This document shows, in pieces, positions 46,584 through 55,606 of a DNA stretch of 64,000 nucleotides. The notes under the pieces are model-generated. The model saw nothing but the letters and a program-made list of their open reading frames with translations. It searched no databases and was not told where the DNA came from. Source of the stretch: Longibacter sp051155795 (lineage in GTDB: Bacteria; Bacteroidota; Rhodothermia; Rhodothermales; Salinibacteraceae); NCBI RefSeq assembly GCF_051155795.1, contig NZ_DAXETW010000081.1, forward strand, positions 5,477-69,476, given 5' to 3'. The translations under genes and the position numbers were made by a program. Positions within the stretch are counted from its first letter, which is position 1. Every line of letters starts with the position of its first letter.

Positions 46584-47510
46584 ATGCCTTCTCTTCTCAC
46601 GCGTATCATCACCTGTCTGGCTGTTGCGGCGCTGTCGCTTTCGGGCGCCGCTGCGCCGCTAACCGCCCAGAACTCTGACACCGCTTCGGCCACGGGCACA
46701 AACGGAGAGTCGGGCGCCATGCGCATCGTATCGCTCGGCGGATCGGTGACGGAGATTGTTTACGCCCTCGGCGCCGGCGATGCCGTAGTGGGCGTAGACG
46801 CCTCCAGCCTGTACCCGGAAGCGGCCCGGAAGCTGCCCGACGTCGGCTATTTTCGGCGCGTCCCGGCGGAGGGCGTCCTGTCGCTGGAGCCGACGGTCGT
46901 TCTGGCGTCGGCGGAAACCGGTCCGCCGGAAACCCTGAACCAGCTTCGTTCGGCGGGCGTCGACGTCTACGTCATCCCGGAGGAGTCGTCGGTGGACGGT
47001 GCCCGGGAGAAAATCCGAGCGATTGCTTCCGTGCTTGATCGCCAGGAAGCGGCAGACCGTCTACTCCGCGAGATGGAAGCGGACCTCGAGCAGGCGCGAC
47101 GCCTGCGGGCTTCCTCGGACCGGGAGCCGCGTGTGCTGTTCGTGTATGCGCGGGGCGCAGGCACCATGCAGGTGGCGGGTCGCGGCACGTCGGCGGAAGC
47201 CATGATCGAACTGGCCGGCGCGGAGAACGCGGTAACGGGATTTGAGGGGTTCAAGCCCATGTCCGCCGAATCGGTTGCCGCCGCCGAGCCGGACGTGATC
47301 CTGATGCTCGACCGCGGACTCGACAGCATCGGCGGGATCGACGGACTCCTTGAGGAGCCGGGCATCGCCCTCACGCCCGCAGGGCAGAATCGCCGGATCG
47401 TCGCGATGGACGACCTGCTCATGTTGAGCTTCGGGCCGCGACTCGGGGAGGCGGTAAAGACGCTCACACAGAAGCTCCACCCGAACGTCTCATCTGCCGG
47501 CGTCCGATAG
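46584..47510 (+). CDS. hmuT: Heme ABC transporter periplasmic binding protein HmuT
   Basis: 308 residues, cluster A-II/BtuF-type binding protein. The signal peptide runs TCLAVAALSLSGAAAPLTAQ. The N-lobe starts MRIVSLGGSVTEIVYALGAGDAVVGVDASSLYPEAARKLPDVGYFRRVPAEGVLSLEPTVVLAS, which is the HmuT/ChuT pattern. A long connecting helix links to the C-lobe, where ENAVTGFEGFKPMSAESVAAAEPDVIL is seen. It delivers heme to the HmuUV transporter. The conserved Tyr of HmuT (here in SLYPEA) is present. It overlaps nothing; the permease starts 53 bp downstream. ATG 46584. Confidence 0.92.
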   Translation: MPSLLTRIITCLAVAALSLSGAAAPLTAQNSDTASATGTNGESGAMRIVSLGGSVTEIVYALGAGDAVVGVDASSLYPEAARKLPDVGYFRRVPAEGVLSLEPTVVLASAETGPPETLNQLRSAGVDVYVIPEESSVDGAREKIRAIASVLDRQEAADRLLREMEADLEQARRLRASSDREPRVLFVYARGAGTMQVAGRGTSAEAMIELAGAENAVTGFEGFKPMSAESVAAAEPDVILMLDRGLDSIGGIDGLLEEPGIALTPAGQNRRIVAMDDLLMLSFGPRLGEAVKTLTQKLHPNVSSAGVR

Positions 47511-47563
47511 TTGTTTACCGAGACGCAGGTACTCCCTCGTTCACGGCGAGTCTTTCGGCATCT

Positions 47564-48808
47564 ATGGAAACACGCGAATCCGTTTCGTCCCGTCCGAGCC
47601 CATCTGCAGATCCGGCTTCAAGCGGTCGCGGCACCGACGATGGTCCGGTCAGCGGCCCGCGCTTGACCGGGGCGGACGGTGCCGGGCGGGCGTCCCCATG
47701 GGTCCGACGCGAGGCGTCCGCTGGAACAGAAGGCACGCATGTTGCCGTGATGCACCGCCAGCGGACGACGCTGCTGTGGCTTTCCGGCCTGAGCATTTTG
47801 CTCGGCATGACGGCGATTCTCGCGCTCGGCACAGGCGCGGTCGATATATCGGCCGGTGCCGTGCTCGCCATCCTGGCGGACCGGATCGGCCTGAGCCTGC
47901 CGTGGAGCTTCGAGACCCGGCAGGCGCTCGTTCTGACGAACATCCGCCTGCCACGCGTCATCCTCGGATTAATCGTCGGCGGCGGCCTGTCGGTGAGCGG
48001 GGCGATGATGCAGGGCCTGTTTCGGAATCCGCTGGCCGACCCCGGACTGATCGGTGTGTCGAGCGGAGCCGCGCTCGGAGCGGTCACAACGATCGTTCTC
48101 CTGCCCGCCGCATCGGCAGGCGCAACGGCCATGTGGAGCAGCGCCGTCTTGCTTCCGCTGGCCGCCTTCGCGGGGGGCGTGATCGCGACGGTGGTGGTCT
48201 ACCGCCTCGCGACGTCGAACGGCCGCACATCGGTGGCGACGATGCTCCTCGCGGGCATCGCGATCAATGCCGTGGCCGGCGCAGGAACCGGCATGCTCAC
48301 CTTTATCGCGGACGACGATCAGCTTCGCGATCTCACGTTCTGGTCCCTCGGAAGCCTCGGCGGGGCGACGTGGTCGTCTCTGGCCGTAGTCGGGCCTTGT
48401 GTCCTGCTCTGCGTTATCGCCGCCCCCATGCTGGCGCGGTCCCTCAACGCGATGCTCCTCGGCGAGGCGGAGGCACAGCACCTCGGTATCAACACACAGT
48501 GGGTCAAGCGAGTCGTCATCGGCGGCGCTGCCCTCGCCGTCGGCGCATCCGTCGCCGTATCCGGGATCATCGGTTTCGTTGGACTCGTCGTGCCGCACCT
48601 GCTCCGGCTCGCCGCCGGTCCCGACCACCGGATGCTGCTCCCGGGATCGGCGTTGCTCGGCGGCACCCTCCTGGTTGGTGCCGACCTGCTCTCACGCATC
48701 GTCGTGAGCCCGGCAGAACTTCCGATTGGGATCGTGACCGCACTCGTCGGGGGCCCCTTTTTCCTCTGGCTCCTGCTTCGCCAGCGCGGCCGCTCCCCCG
48801 TGCTATGA
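47564..48808 (+). CDS. hmuU: Heme ABC transporter permease HmuU (FecCD family)
   Basis: 414 residues with about ten transmembrane helices. RLPRVILGLIVGGGLSVSGAMMQGLFRNPLADPGLIGVSSGAALG is the FecCD signature; FWSLGSLGGATW and IIGFVGLVVPHLLRLAAGPDHRMLLPGSALLGG also fit. The 60 residues before the first helix are Ser/Gly/Pro-rich and are unusual for the family; GTG or ATG 47750 (MHRQRTTLLW) is a likely alternative start giving about 352 residues. It forms the membrane channel with the HmuV ATPase. ATG 47564 is kept as the longest. Confidence 0.92.
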   Translation: METRESVSSRPSPSADPASSGRGTDDGPVSGPRLTGADGAGRASPWVRREASAGTEGTHVAVMHRQRTTLLWLSGLSILLGMTAILALGTGAVDISAGAVLAILADRIGLSLPWSFETRQALVLTNIRLPRVILGLIVGGGLSVSGAMMQGLFRNPLADPGLIGVSSGAALGAVTTIVLLPAASAGATAMWSSAVLLPLAAFAGGVIATVVVYRLATSNGRTSVATMLLAGIAINAVAGAGTGMLTFIADDDQLRDLTFWSLGSLGGATWSSLAVVGPCVLLCVIAAPMLARSLNAMLLGEAEAQHLGINTQWVKRVVIGGAALAVGASVAVSGIIGFVGLVVPHLLRLAAGPDHRMLLPGSALLGGTLLVGADLLSRIVVSPAELPIGIVTALVGGPFFLWLLLRQRGRSPVL

Positions 48809-48913
48809 GCAATTCTTCGAGGCGATGAGCCGCGTCGCGAGTGATCCGTGACGGTCGGTTCGCCCCCCGAACGAACAGGCACCAACCTCTTTTCACCGAA
48901 CCGAACCTCTGCC

Positions 48914-49738
48914 ATGATCGACGTAGGAGATGTAACCGTACGAATCGGCGAGGCCGTCCTGCTCGAGGACGTCACGACGAGCGTGCGGCCCGGGCGCGTA
49001 ACGGTAGTCATCGGGCCAAACGGAGCGGGCAAGACCACGCTGCTCCGGACCGCCAGCGGGACGCAGGTCCCCTCCGCCGGTCGCGTTCGCATGGATAACC
49101 GGGCGCTGACTGCCTTTACCGCTCACGAACAGGCACTCCGCCGGGCCGTTCTGCCGCAGAAGGTATCCCTTCCGTTCTCGTTTTCGGTCATCGACGTTGT
49201 CCTGATGGGACGCACGCCGCACGTCCGCGGAGCAACCGAGTCGGAGTCCGATCTCGAGATCGCCTTCGCCGCGCTCGACCGGGTGGCGATGACCGACTTT
49301 GCCGACCGCGATTACGCTACGCTTTCCGGGGGCGAGCAGCAGCGGGTTCACCTTGCCCGGGCCCTCGCGCAGGTATGGGACCCGCCTGACGACGGTCATC
49401 GGTACCTCCTGCTCGACGAGCCGACCGCGAGCCTCGACCTCGCCCACCAGCACGGCGTACTCTCAATCGCGGTGGCCCTTGCCGCAGAAGGTGCCGGGGT
49501 CCTGGCCGTGCTCCACGACCTCAACCTGGCGGCCCAGTACGCCGACCACGTCGTCGTCATGCGAAAGGGGTCTATTGCCGCGCAGGGCCCACCGGACGAC
49601 GTCCTGACGCCGCCGCTCATCCGAGACATCTTCGACGTGTCCGTCCTCGTGCAGCCCCACCCCTGCCACGACTGCCCGCTCGTCGTTCCTTACGCCGGAA
49701 CAGACATCCCCAAGGTCCCAGAACACCGAGCGGCATGA
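48914..49738 (+). CDS. hmuV: Heme ABC transporter ATP-binding protein HmuV
   Basis: 274 residues, ABC ATPase. Walker A is IGPNGAGKTTLLR, the Q-loop LPQKVSLPFSF, the signature LSGGEQQRVHLARAL and Walker B YLLLDEPTASLDLAH, with the H-loop VLHDLNLAAQYADHV. The insertion VWDPPDDGHRYLLLD and the C-terminal extension with PHPCHDCPLVVP are typical of hemin importers. ATG 48914 is the start; a GTG at 48848 is in frame upstream. Unlike the tight spacing before it, the downstream gene hmuS follows after a 135-bp octamer array. Confidence 0.94.
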   Translation: MIDVGDVTVRIGEAVLLEDVTTSVRPGRVTVVIGPNGAGKTTLLRTASGTQVPSAGRVRMDNRALTAFTAHEQALRRAVLPQKVSLPFSFSVIDVVLMGRTPHVRGATESESDLEIAFAALDRVAMTDFADRDYATLSGGEQQRVHLARALAQVWDPPDDGHRYLLLDEPTASLDLAHQHGVLSIAVALAAEGAGVLAVLHDLNLAAQYADHVVVMRKGSIAAQGPPDDVLTPPLIRDIFDVSVLVQPHPCHDCPLVVPYAGTDIPKVPEHRAA

Positions 49739-49802
49739 CCGTCATTCCCATACAGCCTTATACGTTCATGCGTTGATGCGTCTGTCCGTTAATGTAATGC
49801 GC

Positions 49803-49866
49803 TCACACGTTGACACGTTGACACGTTCACACGTTCATACACTCACACCTTCACACTCTCACACAT
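49803..49866 (+). repeat. Octamer tandem repeat TSACACNT inside the heme locus
   Basis: Eight exact 8-base units: TCACACGT, TGACACGT, TGACACGT, TCACACGT, TCATACAC, TCACACCT, TCACACTC, TCACACAT, ending 7 bases before the hmuS ATG. Upstream (49755-49790) are looser CGTTCATG/CGTTGATG units. Confidence 0.85.
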
Positions 49867-49873
49867 TCCCCTC

Positions 49874-50938
49874 ATGCCTTCGACCTCCGACGTTCATGCT
49901 TCCAACGACCTGCGCACCCGGTGGCGCGAGTACCGGCAGGAGAACCCGAACACGTATGCCCGCAACGCCGCCGCCGATCTCGGTGTGAGTGAAGTCGAGC
50001 TTCTGGCCACCGGATGCGGGGACCACGTGACACGCCTCCGCGGCTCATGGCGCGCCCTTCTGGGCGAGCTTGAAACCCTCGGCCCGGTCATGGCGCTCAC
50101 CCGCAACGATGCAGCCGTCCACGAGAAAACGGGACTCTACCAGAATACGAACTTTCCCGAGGACAGCCACGTCGGCCTCGTCTTGGACGACGATATCGAC
50201 CTCCGCCTCTTCCTTAATCACTGGCACTACGGGTTCGCCGTCGAGCAAGAGACGAAGGCCGGTACGCGCCATGCGCTCCAGTTCTTCGACGCCGCCGGGA
50301 CCGCCGTCCACAAGGTGTACCTCACGCGCAAGAGCGACCGCGAGGCGTACGACGGGCTTGTGCAGAAATACCGGCACGACGACCAGTCGCCCGAGCAGAC
50401 GGTCTCGGCAGAATCGGATGCGGACAGCGACGAGGCCTCGACGGTCTCGAAGACGGACGCGGAGAACTTCCTTGAGGCGTGGGCAGAGCTCGAAGACACG
50501 CACGACTTCTTCCCGCTCCTGCGCGATTACGACATCGGTCGAACGGAGGCGCTCGGATTGGCTGAAGGACGCTTCACGACGCCCGTGCCGGCGGAAGCGC
50601 TACGGTTCACGCTTCAGGCGGCTCGCGACGGCGAGGTGCCGATCATGGTCTTTGTCGGCAACAAAGGGTGCCTGCAGATCCACAGCGGACCGGTGAAAAA
50701 GCTGAAGGAGACCGGCCCGTGGTACAATGTACTGGATCCGGGCTTCAACCTGCACCTGAACGAGACGATGATCGACCGGGCGTGGGTCGTCGAGAAGCCA
50801 ACCAGCGACGGCACGGTGACATCTCTTGAGCTCTACGATGCCGACGGCTGGCCGATCGCAAGGTTCTTCGGGAAGCGGAAGCCCGGGATTCCCGAGCGGG
50901 AAGACTGGCGCGCCATCCTGGACGACCTCCGGGCATAG
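49874..50938 (+). CDS. hmuS: Heme-utilisation/heme-degrading protein HmuS (HemS/ChuS family)
   Basis: 354 residues, two tandem HemS-like repeats. LRTRWREYRQENPNTYARNAAADLGVSEVELLATGCGDHVTRL and GELETLGPVMALTRNDAAVHEKTGLYQN are the first half; VPIMVFVGNKGCLQIHSGPVKKLKETGPWYNVLDPGFNLHLNE is the heme-pocket segment of the second. The family binds heme in the cytoplasm and degrades it to release iron, or stores it. The conserved HemS-type His is expected in GNKGCLQIHSG. An acidic linker (about residues 165-200, with SAESDADSDEAS) fits the salt-adapted proteome. The ATG at 49874 is preceded by an octamer array, not by a Shine-Dalgarno sequence. Confidence 0.93.
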   Translation: MPSTSDVHASNDLRTRWREYRQENPNTYARNAAADLGVSEVELLATGCGDHVTRLRGSWRALLGELETLGPVMALTRNDAAVHEKTGLYQNTNFPEDSHVGLVLDDDIDLRLFLNHWHYGFAVEQETKAGTRHALQFFDAAGTAVHKVYLTRKSDREAYDGLVQKYRHDDQSPEQTVSAESDADSDEASTVSKTDAENFLEAWAELEDTHDFFPLLRDYDIGRTEALGLAEGRFTTPVPAEALRFTLQAARDGEVPIMVFVGNKGCLQIHSGPVKKLKETGPWYNVLDPGFNLHLNETMIDRAWVVEKPTSDGTVTSLELYDADGWPIARFFGKRKPGIPEREDWRAILDDLRA

Positions 50939-50954
50939 CGTCGCTGCCTCCTGT

Positions 50955-51566
50955 TCAGCGTACCGCGGTCCCGATGATGTGCGGCGCCACGACGGGGAGG
51001 CCGCTATCGAACCGCTCAACGTTGACCTCGGCAAATCCGGCCTGATCGAGCGCCGTCCCGGTATCTCGGTCGGGCCGGCAGCCGTCGGCCAGGGGCTGCC
51101 AGAGGGGACGGATCCCGGACTGCAGCCAGCGTAGCCATCGACCCGGTTCCGCGGCGACGTGCTCGATGAAGTAGAGCCGCCCACCCGGGCGAAGGATGCG
51201 CCGAACCTCGGCGAGCGTCTCGTCGAGATGGGGCACGGAGCACAGCACGAGCGTACTGATCACCGCGTCGACGCTCGCATCCGGCAGGCCGGTATCCTGC
51301 GCCGGGTTGGTCCGAAGTTCCGCGTCGATCTCTCGCCCTTGCAGTTTAGGGCGCAGCAGATCGTGCATGTGACGATTCGGCTCGAGACCGATCCACCGGA
51401 TGTGATCAGGGAGATACGGCAGGTTGACGCCGGTCCCGGGCCCGATTTCTACGACCGTGCCCTCCAGGTCGGCAAAGAGCTGCCGCTTCCGGTCGCCGTA
51501 GAGACGGTGCTGCGTCTCGTCGCCGAGCGCCAGGCTGTGCGCGAAAAGCTTCTTATAAAGCGACAC
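50955..51566 (-). CDS. Class I SAM-dependent methyltransferase
   Basis: 203 residues, Methyltransf_11/25 type. The SAM motif VVEIGPGTGVNLPYLPD is followed by IGLEPNRHM (acidic residue for the ribose), the AQDTGLPDASVDAVISTLVLCSVP segment (motif II) and RILRPGGRLYFIEH. The C-terminal third (GRWLRWLQSGIRPLWQPLADGC) is like UbiE/PhcB-type small methyltransferases that act on quinone or lipid-like substrates. The substrate is unknown. The start is GTG at 51566; no ATG precedes the conserved start MSLYKKLFAHSLA. It is convergent with hmuS. Confidence 0.87.
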   Translation of the reverse strand: MSLYKKLFAHSLALGDETQHRLYGDRKRQLFADLEGTVVEIGPGTGVNLPYLPDHIRWIGLEPNRHMHDLLRPKLQGREIDAELRTNPAQDTGLPDASVDAVISTLVLCSVPHLDETLAEVRRILRPGGRLYFIEHVAAEPGRWLRWLQSGIRPLWQPLADGCRPDRDTGTALDQAGFAEVNVERFDSGLPVVAPHIIGTAVR

Positions 51567-51678
51567 GAGGAGGACAAACGTTTAAGGTTCGCGATTCCAT
51601 GTGCAGAGCGTACGCATCCATCGCCAACGTGTATCCCTCCCGACCCTGCACACATACAGACCGACATCACTCGACCCC

Positions 51679-52875
51679 TTACGTACCCGAGGCTGCGTAC
51701 GTGGCGTCGACCTCGATGTCGGGAATGGCGGTCGCCGCGCCGGCCGAGCACGTCCAGATCGGCGGCTGGAAGCGATCGCCGTGCTGATGCGCGAGGTAGG
51801 TCTTGAAGGCCTCCAGTTCGTGCCGCTGCAGATCCAGCACTTTGGCGATGCGGCGGATGCTGAGGTACTGCACGTCCTCATCGTTTACGGAGGACGAGTA
51901 GGCCAGGAGTTCGCGCTCGAGGTCTTCCATCGGAAGATTGCCGTCGGATCGCGCAGAGGCAGACTCTTGGAGGCGTTCTCGGGAACGCCGCTCGAACTCC
52001 AGTTCCGACGTTCGGCCGAAGTCATTCAGGACGGTCTCGCACGCCTGAATAGAGGTGGCTCCGCCGAAGGCTTCGGCGATCTCATTCCGTCGATACACGT
52101 CCTCGTGCGTGAACGACCGTACGGTGCGGCTTTCGTCCGACAGTTCAACGCGGAGACCGGAGCTCCGGATCTCCGCAATCCCCCGGTGCCCCAGCGCTGC
52201 TGCCGTAGTCAACCCCGACACCTCCGACGGCAGCCACCGGAACGCCGACGCGAATCGTGCGGCCGTGTCCGGCGTAATGACGTCCGTCTCCACCGTGTCA
52301 TTGTCCGCGATCAGGTCGCGATGGACATCCTCCACGTCCTCTGGCGACAGCTCCCCGTCGAGCCCGATCCCCGAAACCACCACGCGGACATCTGCATCCA
52401 GGTCGTGCGTGCCGGCGAGCGCAAGGCCGTCCGCGAGCGGGCTCCGCAACATCTCCTCGTGCCCGCGTGCGAGGATGTCGCCGCCCACATCCACGACGAG
52501 CACCTTCTCGAAGCCAAGGCGACGCTGCAGTTCGGTGATCTGCGTTCGCACCCGCTCGGGGCCGCGCGTCACATCCATGAGGTAGTAGGCCACGCCGAAC
52601 GACTCGGCGAGCCGCGGGACGAAGGTCGTCCGATCCCCGCGCAGGCGGCTGGAGGGCGTGATGCGATGGTTGTGCTCGCCGACCGCCTCGATCGCTTCAA
52701 AGTCTTCCGGCGCGCGAGGGCCGGGCTCAGGGTCGAACAGAGTTCGCTCCCAGACGAGCGTCGCAAACGCCGTCCGCTTCGGATCCAGTCCCAGCGTGTC
52801 GGCAATCATGAGGGCAGCGAGCGCGTCTCCACCGCCACCGCCGGCAAAAATGAGTGTGTCTTTGACGTGGTCCAC
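51679..52875 (-). CDS. DUF1152 protein
   Basis: 398 residues. The N-terminus has DTLIFAGGGGGDALAALMIADTLG, a glycine-rich nucleotide-binding-like loop; ERTLFDPEPGPRAPEDFEAI, KVLVVDVGGDILARGHEEMLRSPLADGLAL and ADVRVVVSGIGLDGELSP match DUF1152 (PF06626), found mainly in archaea and some bacteria. The last 170 residues are a helical extension with charged sequence, not obviously in the domain. Function is unknown; Rossmann-like features suggest nucleotide or phosphate binding. The start is GTG 52875. Given the halophilic context, transfer from archaea is a possibility to test. Confidence 0.75.
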   Translation of the reverse strand: MDHVKDTLIFAGGGGGDALAALMIADTLGLDPKRTAFATLVWERTLFDPEPGPRAPEDFEAIEAVGEHNHRITPSSRLRGDRTTFVPRLAESFGVAYYLMDVTRGPERVRTQITELQRRLGFEKVLVVDVGGDILARGHEEMLRSPLADGLALAGTHDLDADVRVVVSGIGLDGELSPEDVEDVHRDLIADNDTVETDVITPDTAARFASAFRWLPSEVSGLTTAAALGHRGIAEIRSSGLRVELSDESRTVRSFTHEDVYRRNEIAEAFGGATSIQACETVLNDFGRTSELEFERRSRERLQESASARSDGNLPMEDLERELLAYSSSVNDEDVQYLSIRRIAKVLDLQRHELEAFKTYLAHQHGDRFQPPIWTCSAGAATAIPDIEVDATYAASGT

Positions 52876-53160
52876 AGCGTGCTAGGACATTTGAAGAAAA
52901 CGTGGACACACCGAATCGTTAGCGGTCGATCGGGTTGCAGGGAAAGAGGCCCTGCGTGCGACGGACTCGATACGTTCTCGACAGGTAACATGTGCGTTCA
53001 ATCCTGATCACGTTATGCACATTTTGAAGAGCGTCCTGCACGTTTTCTGCAGCGAAACGGACGTCCGCCTCGGAGCCGTACATGGCAATCTGCCAGTCGT
53101 ACAATGACGCGTTGCAGCCTTTCCTGCGGAAGGGGATACAACCTGCTGCACCGTCGCTGC

Positions 53161-53859
53161 TTATCGGGACGAATCCCCAATCCGGAACGACGGCAGGTGC
53201 AGCGTCCACTTCAGAGCGGCGAGGCGGAGGAGCGTGACGGCGACGATGGTGGCGCTCGCCGCTCCCCAGGCGCCGAGGCCGAGGCTCTGGAGGCCGAGGT
53301 ACAGCGCTCCCCCACCCAACGCGGCGGTGGCGTAGATCTCCCGGCGGAGAATCAACGGCGTCTCGTCGCACAAAACGTCGCGGATCATGCCGCCTACCGT
53401 TGCCGTGATGCCGGCCATCAGTACAACGATGGCGGGCCCGGCTCCGTGATCCAGGGCGACGCGTGCACCGACCACGGCAAACACGGCCAGCCCGAATGCG
53501 TCCGCGTACAGGAGCGCGCTGTCGGGCGGACGGACGTATCGGGTGTAAAAGAAGGTGACCAGCGCCGCGCCTACGATGACGACCAGGTACAGCCCGTCAT
53601 CGATCCAGAAGACCGGGTGCCGGTCGAGGAGAAGGTCGCGCGTCGTTCCCCCTCCCACGGCGGTGACGGCAGCGATGACAACGACGCCGAACACGTCCAT
53701 GTGCCGACGACCAGCGGCGAGCGCCCCTGATATGGCAAATACGATCGTTCCAAACAGGTCCAGCGCGTACAGCACGTCTCCGGGCGAGGCCGTCACGGCC
53801 TCCGCGACCTGGGCGACCTGTGCCCAGGATTCGCCGTGCAACCAGATAAGGTCCGTCAT
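53161..53859 (-). CDS. TRIC/UPF0126-family membrane protein (YadS/YicG-like)
   Basis: 232 residues, with seven hydrophobic helices in two repeats: LDLFGTIVFAISGALAAGRRHMDVFGVVVIAAVTAVGGGTTRDLLL and YADAFGLAVFAVVGARVALDHGAGPAIVVLMAGITATVGGMIRDVLCDETP. The GGGxxRD motif recurs in each half, typical of bacterial TRIC-type cation channels (Gly_transporter/UPF0126). It could conduct potassium or another ion. Its ATG overlaps the stop codon of the symporter gene as ATGA, so expression is coupled to it. About 285 bp without a supported gene follow it on this strand. Confidence 0.88.
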   Translation of the reverse strand: MTDLIWLHGESWAQVAQVAEAVTASPGDVLYALDLFGTIVFAISGALAAGRRHMDVFGVVVIAAVTAVGGGTTRDLLLDRHPVFWIDDGLYLVVIVGAALVTFFYTRYVRPPDSALLYADAFGLAVFAVVGARVALDHGAGPAIVVLMAGITATVGGMIRDVLCDETPLILRREIYATAALGGGALYLGLQSLGLGAWGAASATIVAVTLLRLAALKWTLHLPSFRIGDSSR

Positions 53860-55451
53860 CCAGATTCTTCCTCCTTCATGCGGAGGTTCATTTCAAACAT
53901 TTCGCGTCGACCCGAGAAGTACGCACCGTCGTACCGGGCGAGTACGCGGTCACTCGGCGGCGTGCCGTAAACGATGCCGACCGCGATACCGGTCACGGCC
54001 ATCGCCAGGCCGATGACCCCGTAGGCCAGCCCGGAGTCGGTCAGCCAGCCAGGCAACCAGAACAATAGCTCCGATTTTTCCAGGAAGAAAAACAGGAATG
54101 TGCCCACCGTTCCGAGGATAATCGCGAGATAGGCGGAAAGGGTCGTCGTTTTTTTCGAGAACACACTGAACACAGCCACTGCAGTGGTCGCTGAAAGAAG
54201 GGCACTCGACAGAAAGTACATGTCGAACAGGCCGGGAAACTCGAAGGCCCAAAGCAACGCGAGACCGATGAATCCGGCTGTCACGCCCCTGCCCACGTTC
54301 AGGCGCGTGGTCCCGCTGACGTCGTAGCGCTCAAATACGAGCGGCTCCAGGACATCCTTCGTGAGGTTCATGGCGCACACGTTGACGTAGGTGTCGACCG
54401 AGGAGAGCGCCATCCCCATGAGCGCAACGATGAGCGCGCCGGCGACGAGCGGGTTTGCGAAGAGCTCGGTGATCATAGACGAGAAAATGAAGTAGCCGTA
54501 GCTCCCGACAGCATCCGGTACCTCTCCGCCGACCGGGGGAAAGATGACGAGAGCGGCAACGGCGATCAGCGTCGGCATGAGCACGACGATAATGACGTTG
54601 AACCCGACGTTCCACCACATGCCCGTGGCGGCCTCCTTCTCGTCGGTGGTGGCCATGATTCGCTGCCACGCGCCCTGCAGCGTGATGAACCCGGGTGTAT
54701 AGATGACGACGGCGGCGATCATGTACGAGAGGCCCGGTGAGTCCCAGTCCCAGAAGTGATCGGCGTACATCGGCGGCGTCTCGTTGATGGTCGGCACGAT
54801 GGCGGCGAGGCTGCCGGCGCGGCGGACCGCTTCCTGGATGCCGAACCCGGTGAGCGCGGCCAGCATGACGGCGGCGCAGCCAAACTGTATGAGGTCCGTG
54901 CGGAGGACCGACCGGAATCCGCCGAGCGTGACGTAGGTGCCGAACGTGCAGCTGACGATGACAGCCATCGTGATGACCTCGACCTCCAGGGGACGCGACA
55001 GTACGGCGCTCAGAACGTAGATCTCGGCGGCCAGCCATGTCAGGTAGGCAAAACTCTGCACGGGGCCGAGGAGCGTCTGCGTGAGGCGGTCGAACCGGAA
55101 ACGCAGGATTTCAGGAATCGATACGCCGGGAAACCTCCGGAAGAGCGTGGGGACGAAGAGCAGCCCGACGGTGCACAGGATCCACGGGACGGTAAATAGC
55201 CAGATGGCCCCGGCGCCGTAGGTGTACCAGAGGTACATCTGCCACGTCATCCAGCCCAGAAGGAGCCACCCGGCCGCGAGGGACGCAGCCGTCCACCAGC
55301 CCGGAACGTCGCCCTCGCCGATCCAGAAGTCGAAGGCGCGCTCATCGCGATCGTCCACCGACCGCAGGCCGAAAAACTGGTAGGCGCCGATCCCGACCAT
55401 ACTCCCGAGAAAGAGGATGGCGAAGACCCAGTAGATGGTGGTGTCGGACAT
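53856..55451 (-). CDS. Sodium:solute symporter (SSS family)
   Basis: 531 residues with 12-13 transmembrane helices. FDFWIGEGDVPGWWTAASLAAGWLLLGWMTW is the start of the SSS fold. VTLGGFRSVLRTDLIQFGCAAVML is the conserved helix-TM segment, followed by TPGFITLQGAWQRIMATTDEKEAATGMWW and LIVALMGMALSSVDTYVNVCAMNLTKDVLEP, which contain the Na2-site Ser/Thr. Substrate (for example a sugar, amino acid or other solute) cannot be assigned. It overlaps the TRIC-type gene by 4 bp and lies 155 bp downstream of a sensor kinase gene on the same strand. ATG 55451. Confidence 0.88.
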   Translation of the reverse strand: MSDTTIYWVFAILFLGSMVGIGAYQFFGLRSVDDRDERAFDFWIGEGDVPGWWTAASLAAGWLLLGWMTWQMYLWYTYGAGAIWLFTVPWILCTVGLLFVPTLFRRFPGVSIPEILRFRFDRLTQTLLGPVQSFAYLTWLAAEIYVLSAVLSRPLEVEVITMAVIVSCTFGTYVTLGGFRSVLRTDLIQFGCAAVMLAALTGFGIQEAVRRAGSLAAIVPTINETPPMYADHFWDWDSPGLSYMIAAVVIYTPGFITLQGAWQRIMATTDEKEAATGMWWNVGFNVIIVVLMPTLIAVAALVIFPPVGGEVPDAVGSYGYFIFSSMITELFANPLVAGALIVALMGMALSSVDTYVNVCAMNLTKDVLEPLVFERYDVSGTTRLNVGRGVTAGFIGLALLWAFEFPGLFDMYFLSSALLSATTAVAVFSVFSKKTTTLSAYLAIILGTVGTFLFFFLEKSELLFWLPGWLTDSGLAYGVIGLAMAVTGIAVGIVYGTPPSDRVLARYDGAYFSGRREMFEMNLRMKEEESG

Positions 55452-55606
55452 GACAGCGGGCTCGTAGGGCGGAGGGCGTACGAGAGCGTATCCTGTACGC
55501 CGTTGCCCGTCAAACGCCGACGCGGATCCTCACCGGATTGGTACGCACGCGAAGAAGTACGCACGCGAAGAACCGGGTAGGCACCGCCCGCGGATGGTGT
55601 ATCCGC

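Noticed and set aside
52919..53083. Possible 54-codon gene between the DUF1152 and TRIC-type genes
   Set aside because: It is in frame with an antisense open frame, has no conserved features and no ribosome binding site.
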